A stretch of DNA of 6,030 bases from assembly GCA_038890815.1 (NCBI GenBank), contig JAWAFC010000016.1, positions 1-6,030 on the forward strand, in the 5' to 3' direction. Under the pieces are notes generated by a model. It did not search any database. It had not been told where the DNA came from and saw only the letters and a program-made list of their open reading frames with translations. Within the stretch, counting starts at the first letter, position 1; every line of letters begins with the position of its first letter. A program made the translations under genes and the position numbers. Positions 1 to 6,030 of this stretch are shown in pieces. This stretch comes from JAWAFC01 sp038890815. Lineage in GTDB: Archaea > Micrarchaeota > Micrarchaeia > Burarchaeales > JACRGF01.

Positions 1-642
1 GGCCGCGCCCGTCGTGGGATCAATGCTCACCGAGGTGCGCACCTCCAGGTTGCTGTTCACAACCTGGGAAAAGAGTTTATCGGATACCAGTACCATGCGG
101 CTCTGCACCTCCTGCGGCACATGATTCAGCACAGGTGGCTGCCAGGTGCCATCCTCCCGCTCCAGCATCAGCCAGCCCAGGTTGAGACGGGATTGCAGGG
201 TCAGACTATTCGGCCATTTCGCCCGATCCGTGCTCACGCTGTGCCCGTTTATGCCGAAATCGGCCAGCGCCGAGGGGCTGGTGACCCAGGCCGGGCCGGC
301 CAGCGTGTGTACAGGGAAGAGCAACAGACGGGCATCAAAGATATTGACGGTGCCGGCGTAGCCCCCGCCGCTCTCCTTGGCCGAGCCAAAGGTGTAGCAG
401 ATGGGGCAAGTTGACTGCCCGCAACCCTTTTGTCCGGCACACCCCATTTTCCCGTAGCGCATGGCAGCGTACTGGCGAATAGCGCCGGAAAGCGAGGTGC
501 CTGGGACTTTGGGCAGGTTCGTGCCCGGTTCGCGTACAATGCTCAAATCCACCCGTCCCAGGCGGTAACCGCCCGTGCCGATGTGCAGCGGGTCGAGGGT
601 CATCAGAATAAAACGATGGAGAGAATAGGGGGTGTTGCTCAT
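1..642 (-). CDS. cmr4: Cmr4-type Cas7 backbone RAMP, N-terminal part (cut by window edge)
   Basis: The first 214 residues of Cmr4, the repeating Cas7 backbone subunit that binds crRNA and cuts target RNA at six-base steps in type III-B complexes. The reading frame runs open from the ATG at 642 to base 1. Visible signatures are LDPLHIGTGG (16-25), GRVDLSIVREPGTNLPKVPG (29-48) and SLSGAIRQYAA (50-60), then four cysteines C68, C74, C79 and C82 (the last two as CPIC) leading to TFGSA (84-88), NIFDARLLLFPVHTLAGPAW (105-124) and, near the edge, VLVSDKLFSQVVN followed by LEVRTSVSIDPTTGAA. D32, in the GRVDLSIVRE loop, matches the position of the Cmr4 catalytic aspartate, so target RNA cutting is expected. 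The cysteines may bind zinc (inference). The missing C-terminus should hold the Gly-rich loop. The gene starts in an ATGA overlap with csx11. Confidence 0.93.
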   Translation of the reverse strand, partial: MSNTPYSLHRFILMTLDPLHIGTGGYRLGRVDLSIVREPGTNLPKVPGTSLSGAIRQYAAMRYGKMGCAGQKGCGQSTCPICYTFGSAKESGGGYAGTVNIFDARLLLFPVHTLAGPAWVTSPSALADFGINGHSVSTDRAKWPNSLTLQSRLNLGWLMLEREDGTWQPPVLNHVPQEVQSRMVLVSDKLFSQVVNSNLEVRTSVSIDPTTGAA

Positions 643-3602
643 TTGGCCTCCTTTTGAGAAAGTTCCTTGCCGATCTTTTCTTTGTGAATCATCATGTAGA
701 TTTCTAAGGCGTCGCTCATCATGCCGCGTAGCGCAGCCTGTTCCAACATCTCGCTTTGAAATCCGGCTTCTCGGAGCGTATCCTGCACGAACTGCTGAAA
801 GGCCGGGCTGACCTGGAGCGTGCCGCGTGGCTCGTTCCATGCCTGGCGCTTGCTCTCGATGCTGGCTTCTATCTGCTTCACCTGCGAGGTGGTCAGGCGA
901 GCGCTGAGCTGCTTCCAAATTGCTTCGAGGGTCTCAACATCTTCAAGCAAGTAAGGGCGCTGGCGTTTTGTCGCCTCGCGCCGCTGACCTTCCGCATCGT
1001 AAATGACCTCGAAACGGCGGGCAGTGGTATCCAGGTATTCAAAATCAAACGTGGAAGGGGTGAAGCCGACCCGGTCACCGGGGCGCAGGTCGGTAATATG
1101 CACCCAGTGCTCGCCATCCGGCCCGATGAACCAGCGGGTGCGGTCAGTGGGCTTGCCTTCCACTCGCCAGTAGGGATACCAGAGGTCAGGCGTTGCGCCA
1201 TCGCCCATCATCGCAGGAATGCTGATAGAGATTTGTCGTTCCCCGTTTTTCAAAGTCAGGCAAACGGCGGATGGGTTGCAATCGGCTTTGGAGTGGACCT
1301 CCCATACCTGGGCAGCGACAGGGCGTTTCAGCATCCGCCGGCCGGTTTCGATGGCAGCGGCCAACGGCGTGCGGCGCCCGAAATAGACCACCCCCAGGGT
1401 CAACGGCAAGCGGTTGCGGACTTTGCCCAGCTCACGCTCGTACTTGCGCTTGATCGCCTTGACCACTTCCATTGTCCGAATGGCAGGCACCAGCACCATG
1501 AAGGTGCGCGGTTCGGCCAGGATAGGAATGACGGGAGTATAGGCTGTGCTATCCGCCTGTGCGCTCTCGATAGTTATATTGGCCACTTTGCTTGTGCGCT
1601 CGCCGTAGCCGGCCGGCGTCCAGAGTTCATAGGAAGAACCGGGCTGGAGCAGGTCCTGCAGCTGAACGCTGGCAACTTTCTCAAAGTACTCCAGGTTGTC
1701 GCAGGTGATGAATTCTCCTCCATCCCAGAGCACGCTCAGGCGGCGGCCGTTCAGGAGCAAATCGTAGGTATGATAAGCAACGAACTTATCAAGTGTGGAG
1801 TTTTGCGGGACGATATACCAGCGACTGGAAACCTGGGAAATGAGGGGATTGCCTTGGTCATCCTTCTCTTCCAGCGCCGTTTGCCAGAAGCGTTGCGTGG
1901 TCTCCCAAATGCGGCGCAGACGGGCGGGGGAAGGCTGCTGCCGCATGAGCGCCAGCGCAAAACGCCAGGCTTCTCGCTGGTCGCCATGCAAGTCGGTGTC
2001 GCTAACGTAAAAATCGTAAGTATCCGCAAAGCTCTGCCCAACGCGCTGAGCAGGAAGCAAGAGGTTATTGAGCAAAGGCGTTTGGTTGCCTGGTTGTCCA
2101 GCTAACGGCAGCGCCTGCGCGATTTCGTTCAGGAATTGGGAGTAATCGAACTGGTATTGCTGATTGTTTCGCCGGTTGTCTGTCAGCATTCGTTGCGATG
2201 GTTCAAAGGCCATGACGCTGGAGAGCGTTTCCCCGCTTAGCCAGGTTTCCAGCTCAAAGCAGCCCACAAGTAACGCCAGGCGGCCGTTTTGATCTGCTAC
2301 TTCGTCCGTCCAGACGGTCGTTTTGAGATTCTTCGCCCATTCCGCTGAGCGATCCATGCGGCGGCGTTCGCAAATGCCGCACACATTGCGGCTGAGCGCC
2401 TTCTGGTCGAGCGGCTGGCCTGCGCCGGCATATCCCTGGGGACGCACGCCACACACCGGACAAATATCGGTCGTTTCTTGCCGTGCTTTCCAGATGGAGC
2501 GAAGCACATCCGGGTCGGCGGAGGGCGGCAGCAACTCTGCGCTGGCCAGTTGACCGAAAGAAAGCATGTTGCGCGTTCGCTTGCTCAAGGTCAGGACAAA
2601 CAGGGCTTCGTCTTCCAGAGCGGCTTTGGCTATCGCTTGCAGGCGGTCTTGCAGCGAGCCGCCATCCAGTCGGGCATCGAGCAAATCGGGAATGTCCGGC
2701 ACGATGAACAGGCTGCCGTTTTCGTCCCGATAGACTTCTGCCCCCAGCGGGCACTCTTCTTCGAGCAGGCGCTGAACGGCGTCAAGCGCTTTTTCCAGCG
2801 CGGCTTTGCGCCCTAACACATCGGTCAGTTTGGGAGCGTTTCCCCAAAAGCGCAGGCCGTCTATGCCAACGCGCAAAATGCGCCAGTGGTATTTATCCGC
2901 CTGATTGCTTTGCTTCGGTTCTTTCCACCCCATCCACAGATTCTGCGCCAGCGCCGCCTTGAAGACGGCCACGCTGGCAAAGGTCTGGTCGAAGAGCGCG
3001 ACGTCATTAATCGGCCGGCGGGTTTCGGCGACGGTGGCGGAAAACAGGCGGCGGATTTCCGCCAAAAAGGCCGGGCGGAATTGACCCCAATCTACCTGGT
3101 CTTGATTCAGGTGAGCCAGTTGTCCTTCCAGCCAACGATAAAAGTCTTCTCTCTCGTTCTGTGTCACGCTCGCCACCTGCGCTTCATGACCGAACGCGGT
3201 GGAGAGATAGACCTTCCCCTGCTGTGGGGCAAAGAATCGCTCCAGTGCGCCCTTCTCGCTGCCAGAGCCGCGGCCATGGGCGTCCCACATCAAGCGTTCG
3301 AAGCCCGTTGGCGCATTCGGGTTTTGATGAGTGGTTATCAGGCTGGCAATACTCAGGTTGGCGGCCTGAAATTCCTGAATGCCCATTTGCGCCCAAATTT
3401 GCCCCGTCCAGGTATCAGTCAGCCATTGATTGAGTTGCGGGAAATCGGCGGGGATTTCCGAGGGGATTTGCGTAGCCAGCCCGTAGTTGCCGCCGAGAAA
3501 TTTCTCATGGAATTTGCCGAGCATGTGCAGCCAGGCCGCCACCTCGGCCAGGAGCAGGGCGTTGCGGTTATCGGCAAGGACTTGCAAACTAGAAGGCGAC
3601 AT
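639..3602 (-). CDS. csx11: Csx11-family Cas10-like large subunit with degenerate HD and palm active sites
   Basis: A 987-residue protein in the Cas10 position, the large subunit that senses target RNA in type III effectors. Domains in order: an HD-like region (ALLLAEVAAWLHMLGK 15-30, H92, DAHGRGSGSEKGA 107-119); a first palm-like region (~238-303, with RVGIDGLRFW and ENGSLFIVP); a zinc-binding pair CPVC (381-384) and CGIC (408-411); a second palm-like region (FMVLVPA 701-707, helix, LPLTLGVVYF 732-741, PLAAAIETGRRML 746-758); a beta-rich part with WYPYWRV (808-814) and TFDFEYLDTTARRFE (851-865), recalled as typical of Csx11; and a helical C-terminus (~885-985) resembling the Cas10 D4 bundle. 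Where Cas10 has GGDD just before the xLLPA-like strand, this protein has AEPRT (696-700). The HD pair is H26-M27. Both catalytic sites therefore look lost, in line with subtype III-C. The size fits Csx11, described as over 900 residues. The stop overlaps cmr4 as ATGA. Confidence 0.88.
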   Translation of the reverse strand: MSPSSLQVLADNRNALLLAEVAAWLHMLGKFHEKFLGGNYGLATQIPSEIPADFPQLNQWLTDTWTGQIWAQMGIQEFQAANLSIASLITTHQNPNAPTGFERLMWDAHGRGSGSEKGALERFFAPQQGKVYLSTAFGHEAQVASVTQNEREDFYRWLEGQLAHLNQDQVDWGQFRPAFLAEIRRLFSATVAETRRPINDVALFDQTFASVAVFKAALAQNLWMGWKEPKQSNQADKYHWRILRVGIDGLRFWGNAPKLTDVLGRKAALEKALDAVQRLLEEECPLGAEVYRDENGSLFIVPDIPDLLDARLDGGSLQDRLQAIAKAALEDEALFVLTLSKRTRNMLSFGQLASAELLPPSADPDVLRSIWKARQETTDICPVCGVRPQGYAGAGQPLDQKALSRNVCGICERRRMDRSAEWAKNLKTTVWTDEVADQNGRLALLVGCFELETWLSGETLSSVMAFEPSQRMLTDNRRNNQQYQFDYSQFLNEIAQALPLAGQPGNQTPLLNNLLLPAQRVGQSFADTYDFYVSDTDLHGDQREAWRFALALMRQQPSPARLRRIWETTQRFWQTALEEKDDQGNPLISQVSSRWYIVPQNSTLDKFVAYHTYDLLLNGRRLSVLWDGGEFITCDNLEYFEKVASVQLQDLLQPGSSYELWTPAGYGERTSKVANITIESAQADSTAYTPVIPILAEPRTFMVLVPAIRTMEVVKAIKRKYERELGKVRNRLPLTLGVVYFGRRTPLAAAIETGRRMLKRPVAAQVWEVHSKADCNPSAVCLTLKNGERQISISIPAMMGDGATPDLWYPYWRVEGKPTDRTRWFIGPDGEHWVHITDLRPGDRVGFTPSTFDFEYLDTTARRFEVIYDAEGQRREATKRQRPYLLEDVETLEAIWKQLSARLTTSQVKQIEASIESKRQAWNEPRGTLQVSPAFQQFVQDTLREAGFQSEMLEQAALRGMMSDALEIYMMIHKEKIGKELSQKEAK
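647..652 (-). promoter_or_regulatory. Ribosome binding site of cmr4
   Basis: AGGAGG lies four bases before the cmr4 ATG at 642-640, inside the last codons of csx11. Together with the ATGA overlap it supports this start and translational coupling. Confidence 0.8.
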
Positions 3603-4452
3603 CTTTCACCTCCTGCGCCAAATTCTTCAGGCGGGTGAGCGATTTTTCTCCTGCTCTCGTTTGCACCTTGCCCTGAATCACCTCTTGCGCCACCCCATAC
3701 CCGCTCGTGCGCTTGGCGGAGAAGCCATAAGTGAGCATCATCGCTTGAATGCCCTCGGCCGCAATTTGCAAATCCTGGATGGCCTGCCTGCGGATTTCGT
3801 CTTCGGGCTGGCCTATCGGGTCGAAGGGGACGTAGAGCAGGGAGAACGTACCCTGCGCGCCGGCAGGGACGCATTCAAACAGAATGGGATTTTTGCCAAC
3901 GCGGCGTTTGCGGTCGTGCGGGTTGATGATTTCCAGGCCGGTTTGGGTAAAGAAGGTGGGATAGAAATAGAGGCGTCCGGACTGCCCGCTTTCTTCACCG
4001 CGCGTTTCGCCAAACAGGCGCTGCATTTGCTCATCGTCCTGTTTGTCATGCCCCAATTGCCAGAGCGCCGCATACAGATTGCCTTTCCAGCTGGTCGGGC
4101 GTATCATCGGCAGTCGAAAGACTTTGTCCCGCACGATGGGGTTGTCTATGATGTAAAACGGATTGTCGTCTTTCGAGATGTAGGGTTTAGCAAGAGTGAA
4201 GATAAACTGGAGGAACCAGGAGCCGGGAGGAAGCAGCGTGAGGTCAATCGATGGCCTGGCTATCGTTTGCCAAAGCTTGCTATCAGGCTCGGTCAAAGAC
4301 ACCCTTTTGGCATTTTCACTCCATTGTTTGCGCAAGTCGTCCGCGTCGTTCTTTTGACCGTTTGCAATCCGCAAGTGGTAATGGACGGTGAACTCATCAA
4401 CGCTATTCGGATTGTTGTTTGTCGCTAATTCGACGAAATAATCCATGCTCAT
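3589..4452 (-). CDS. Cas7-type RAMP protein with Csm3-like active-site loop and N-terminal extension
   Basis: A 287-residue RAMP-superfamily protein, likely a backbone or cap subunit of the effector. After a ~75-residue N-terminal segment of unknown role, a Cas7-like domain runs in the expected order: strand SWFLQFIFTLAKP (78-90), loop IIDNPIVRD (101-109), LPMIRPTSWKG (114-124, the counterpart of the IPGSSLKG motif), LFG (146-148), INPHDRKRR (176-184), and the Gly-rich loop GFSAKRTSGYG (243-253). The loop strongly resembles the IDxPVIKD stretch of Csm3, whose aspartate cuts target RNA, so D103 is a candidate catalytic residue. The NPH and Gly-loop part also recalls Cmr6. In the MTH326-like locus a RAMP gene lies between cmr1 and csx11, as here. 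Whether it fills the Csm3, Cmr6 or Cas5/Cmr3 slot cannot be settled by eye, so no symbol is given. It overlaps csx11 by 14 bases. Confidence 0.85.
   Translation of the reverse strand: MSMDYFVELATNNNPNSVDEFTVHYHLRIANGQKNDADDLRKQWSENAKRVSLTEPDSKLWQTIARPSIDLTLLPPGSWFLQFIFTLAKPYISKDDNPFYIIDNPIVRDKVFRLPMIRPTSWKGNLYAALWQLGHDKQDDEQMQRLFGETRGEESGQSGRLYFYPTFFTQTGLEIINPHDRKRRVGKNPILFECVPAGAQGTFSLLYVPFDPIGQPEDEIRRQAIQDLQIAAEGIQAMMLTYGFSAKRTSGYGVAQEVIQGKVQTRAGEKSLTRLKNLAQEVKDVAF
3609..3614 (-). promoter_or_regulatory. Ribosome binding site of csx11
   Basis: AGGAGG (AGGAGGTG when extended) lies six bases before the csx11 ATG at 3602-3600, within the coding end of the upstream RAMP gene. It decides the csx11 start and shows that csx11 is initiated de novo inside the overlap. 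Confidence 0.85.
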
Positions 4453-5684
4453 TGCGTTCCTCCTGGTTTGCTTTCCCAAATGGATGGCCCGAAGGCTTCC
4501 AAGACTTTTTGGGCATCCGAGCCAAAGACATGGTTGATGTATTCTTCCAGCAGGTTTTTCAATGCTCCCGCATCATTTAGGCGGTTGGAGAGTTCAGGCG
4601 GCCAAAAGGCCCAAACGCGAAGCACATACCAATTTGGGTTTCCCGATTTTTGATAAGGCATCCCAAAGAAAACCCGGCTGGCCGTGCGATAGTCATCATC
4701 AATTTGCACCTGGTTTTGCCTTCTTCCCCATTTGGAACGCGGCCCCAAAAGCAGGTCGAGCTCTTCTAACTTCTTGGGGTTCCTGGTCTCTCTCCATCCT
4801 TTTTGTTTTAGCCACTGGCGCATGCCCCAATTTGCTTTTCCTTTGTAGCGTAAGTCAAAAGCGCAGGGGATATAACCCATTTCGCCATTTTTTTGGGAGT
4901 TACCAACGTGAACCTTGCCTTGTATAAAGTCGTTCAATCTTTGTTTAGGGATTTCGAAGGTCAGACTTACGAAGTTCCGTAAATCAAAGGGCGTATCCAC
5001 TTGGGGGCCGCTGGAACGCAGCACACCCGATTTGATTTTTGCTTTCAATTGCTCCAGCCCGGATGCAAATGTCACATCATTCAGTTCGGGTGGAAACACA
5101 AACTGTCCGAAGCCATGCTGCATTCTGGCGCCAACGCCTCCATATTCCGCCGCCAACCTTAAGATAAGCGCAAACTGGATTTTGGCGTATTCTGCTTCCT
5201 GGCGGCGGGGAATGAAGCGCAGTTTTATCTCACCGTATGGCACATGCAGTGAATCGATGTTCCGACTTTCACCGCCGAAAACTCGCAGCAACCAGCCTTT
5301 ATTCATTGCAAGCGTTGTTCGGAAATGCAAATGGGTTGTGGGTACCTCAACCGCCCATAATTGAAACAAGCGCGCCCATCCCGTAGCACCGAAAAGGTAA
5401 CATACAGGACAGACGCTATGGAGACCAGCATTTATTGCTTCGGCTTCAGTTTTCCCCTCCTTTTTGGCTTGTTCGTAAGCATCCGTGTCAAACTTGCATC
5501 TTGCCTGCGGGTCTTCGCTGGTTGGGTCGCAGGCATAGCCGCCCAGCCCGCGCACGAGGGCTTCGTACCACCAGCGCAGCGAGCCGAGCAGGCCGGTTTC
5601 GTGCAGGCGGTCGGCGGTCTGGTCCACGCCGCCGGTCCAGAGGGGCGTCAGGGTTCTTAGTGTAATTTCAAGGGGTTGACTCAT
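4449..5684 (-). CDS. cmr1: Cmr1-type RAMP subunit of the type III effector complex
   Basis: This 411-residue protein is a Cmr1-family subunit. In type III-B complexes Cmr1 sits at the end near the 3' end of the crRNA and contacts target RNA. The N-terminus shows the family signature: TLTPLWTGG (residues 11-19), GLLGSLRWWYEALVRGLGG (31-49), then C52, C63 and CPVC at 92-95 followed by LFGATGWARLF (97-107). The cysteines could bind zinc, which is an inference. The RAMP Gly-rich loop is GGVGARMQHGFGQF (182-195). The second half, with WGMRQWL (286-292) and LLGPRSKWGRR (312-322), fits the duplicated RAMP fold, and the length is normal for Cmr1. The ATG at 5684 has AGGAGG four bases upstream and matches the usual family N-terminus. 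The stop overlaps the next start as ATGA. Base composition is odd: the first ~55 codons are very GC-rich and the rest is near 48 percent GC. Confidence 0.93.
   Translation of the reverse strand: MSQPLEITLRTLTPLWTGGVDQTADRLHETGLLGSLRWWYEALVRGLGGYACDPTSEDPQARCKFDTDAYEQAKKEGKTEAEAINAGLHSVCPVCYLFGATGWARLFQLWAVEVPTTHLHFRTTLAMNKGWLLRVFGGESRNIDSLHVPYGEIKLRFIPRRQEAEYAKIQFALILRLAAEYGGVGARMQHGFGQFVFPPELNDVTFASGLEQLKAKIKSGVLRSSGPQVDTPFDLRNFVSLTFEIPKQRLNDFIQGKVHVGNSQKNGEMGYIPCAFDLRYKGKANWGMRQWLKQKGWRETRNPKKLEELDLLLGPRSKWGRRQNQVQIDDDYRTASRVFFGMPYQKSGNPNWYVLRVWAFWPPELSNRLNDAGALKNLLEEYINHVFGSDAQKVLEAFGPSIWESKPGGTQ
4459..4464 (-). promoter_or_regulatory. Ribosome binding site that fixes the start of the Csm3-like RAMP
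   Basis: AGGAGG lies six bases before the ATG at 4452-4450, inside the last codons of cmr1. This favours that ATG over an in-frame ATG at 4479, which would give a nine-residue longer and deeper-overlapping protein. The next in-frame ATG, two codons downstream (4446), is less well spaced. The ATGA overlap with the cmr1 stop indicates translational coupling. Confidence 0.85.
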
Positions 5685-5743
5685 GTTTCCTCCTTGTAAT
5701 CAGGACAGAATGACCTTAGCGTATCAGACTACAGACTATGAGA
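5685..5743 (-). other. cas6-cmr1 intergenic gap with AGACTA triplicate and cmr1 Shine-Dalgarno
   Basis: This 59-base gap is the only non-coding stretch in the window. On the plus strand AGACTA occurs three times, at 5726-5731, 5733-5738 and 5741-5746, the last one covering the cas6 stop codon. The minus strand reads TAGTCT three times. No inverted repeat capable of a terminator hairpin and no convincing -35/-10 pair is visible, so read-through from cas6 into cmr1 is the simplest reading. The end next to cmr1 holds its ribosome binding site, AGGAGG at 5694-5689, four bases before the ATG. Confidence 0.6.
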
Positions 5744-6030
5744 CTATTCGACCACCCTCCTCACCATCCCCATCCCCTGCGCCGTTTTGCGGCCCAGTCC
5801 GGTGTAGAAAGCCAGGTCGGCAAGCAGGTTGAGGGCGCGCGCCAGGGGCGTATCTTCGGGATGAAGGAATTGATACTCCACCCGCCCCACCGAACCCAGC
5901 TGGGGGTGATTTTTCAGCATCAGGGCGCGGCGCTCCAGGCGGTGAAGGACGGGACGCAGATTGGCTTCGGCATATTGTTCCACGGCTTCGCGCATATCCT
6001 CGCCGCTCAACGTCTTCCAGGCGGTGGCCA
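5744..6030 (-). CDS. cas6: Cas6 CRISPR endoribonuclease, C-terminal fragment (cut by window edge)
   Basis: Cas6 cuts the precursor CRISPR transcript inside each repeat and so supplies mature crRNAs to the effector encoded downstream. Only the last 94 residues are present. The frame stays open to the right edge of the window, so the start lies outside it, and it ends at a TAG at 5746-5744. The fragment has the layout of the Cas6 C-terminal RAMP half: a helical stretch (AVEQYAEANLRPVLHRLERR), a strand with GSVGRVEYQF, a helix, then the Gly-rich loop FYTGLGRKTAQGMGMVR that closes the family. The catalytic region is not visible, so activity cannot be judged. A TTG at 6010-6008 could be read as a start, but the Cas6-like frame continues upstream of it without a stop. 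It lies 59 bases upstream of cmr1 on the same strand, consistent with co-transcription. Family call is firm; the precise Cas6 subgroup is unknown. Confidence 0.88.
   Translation of the reverse strand, partial: ATAWKTLSGEDMREAVEQYAEANLRPVLHRLERRALMLKNHPQLGSVGRVEYQFLHPEDTPLARALNLLADLAFYTGLGRKTAQGMGMVRRVVE

Noticed and set aside
1713..1724. Asp-Gly-Gly-Glu at Csx11 residues 627-630 as a variant GGDD motif
   Set aside because: It sits in RLSVLWDGGEFITCDN, about 70 residues before the LVPA strand that should directly follow the catalytic hairpin. It is better explained as a turn between two strands.
756..2105. Plus-strand open frame of 449 codons opposite csx11
   Set aside because: It lies wholly antisense to a well-supported Csx11 gene, its translation has no recognisable motif, and long antisense frames are common opposite GC-rich genes.
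2886..3638. Plus-strand open frame of 250 codons
   Set aside because: Antisense shadow of the csx11 5' part, with no family signature.
3487..4428. Plus-strand open frame of 313 codons
   Set aside because: Antisense to the RAMP gene and the csx11 start. The minus-strand protein has clear RAMP motifs and a ribosome binding site.
4453..4479. ATG at 4479 as the start of the Csm3-like RAMP
   Set aside because: It would lengthen the overlap with cmr1 to 31 bases. The ATG at 4452 has AGGAGG at ideal spacing and an ATGA overlap.
5685..5743. Terminator or dedicated cmr1 promoter in the cas6-cmr1 gap
   Set aside because: No GC-rich hairpin with a T tract and no convincing -35/-10 pair is visible. 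The short AGACTA repeats are direct, not inverted, and far too short to be CRISPR repeats.
6008..6010. TTG as the start of a short 88-residue Cas6-like protein
   Set aside because: The frame remains open upstream to the window edge and the visible part is only the C-terminal half of Cas6, so truncation by the window is the better explanation.

Overview
The window is the core of a type III CRISPR-Cas operon read entirely on the minus strand (right to left). In transcription order it holds the 3' end of a Cas6 crRNA-processing endonuclease, a complete Cmr1 RAMP, a complete 287-residue Cas7/RAMP protein with a Csm3-like motif, a 987-residue Csx11-type large subunit (the Cas10 position), and the first 214 residues of Cmr4. 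No gap exceeds 60 bases. No CRISPR array, cas1/cas2, mobile element or RNA gene is visible.

The organism cannot be named. Overall G+C appears somewhat above 50 percent, and every gene start has a consensus AGGAGG Shine-Dalgarno, so a bacterium is likely. A Chloroflexota-type or other environmental or thermophilic bacterium is a guess from protein style and codon use. Csx11-containing loci are sporadic in both bacteria and archaea.

Layout: 6030-5744 cas6 (cut by the window edge); 5743-5685 the only intergenic gap, with a short AGACTA triplicate; 5684-4449 cmr1; 4452-3589 RAMP, starting in an ATGA overlap with cmr1; 3602-639 csx11, overlapping the RAMP by 14 bases; 642-1 cmr4, starting in an ATGA overlap with csx11. 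The last four genes therefore form one translationally coupled cassette, as expected for subunits of one complex.

Together they should make a crRNA-guided ribonucleoprotein that binds target RNA. Cas6 cuts the precursor crRNA. Cmr4 and the second Cas7-like RAMP form or cap the backbone and appear to keep the loop aspartates that cut target RNA. Cmr1 would cap the target 3' side. Csx11 holds the Cas10 position.

The most notable point is that Csx11 lacks the GGDD cyclase motif where the second palm domain should carry it and has His-Met in place of His-Asp in its N-terminal HD region. Neither cyclic oligoadenylate signalling nor HD DNase activity is therefore expected. This, the gene order and the Csx11 family resemblance fit subtype III-C (the MTH326-like group). 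That assignment rests on recalled family features, not on a search.
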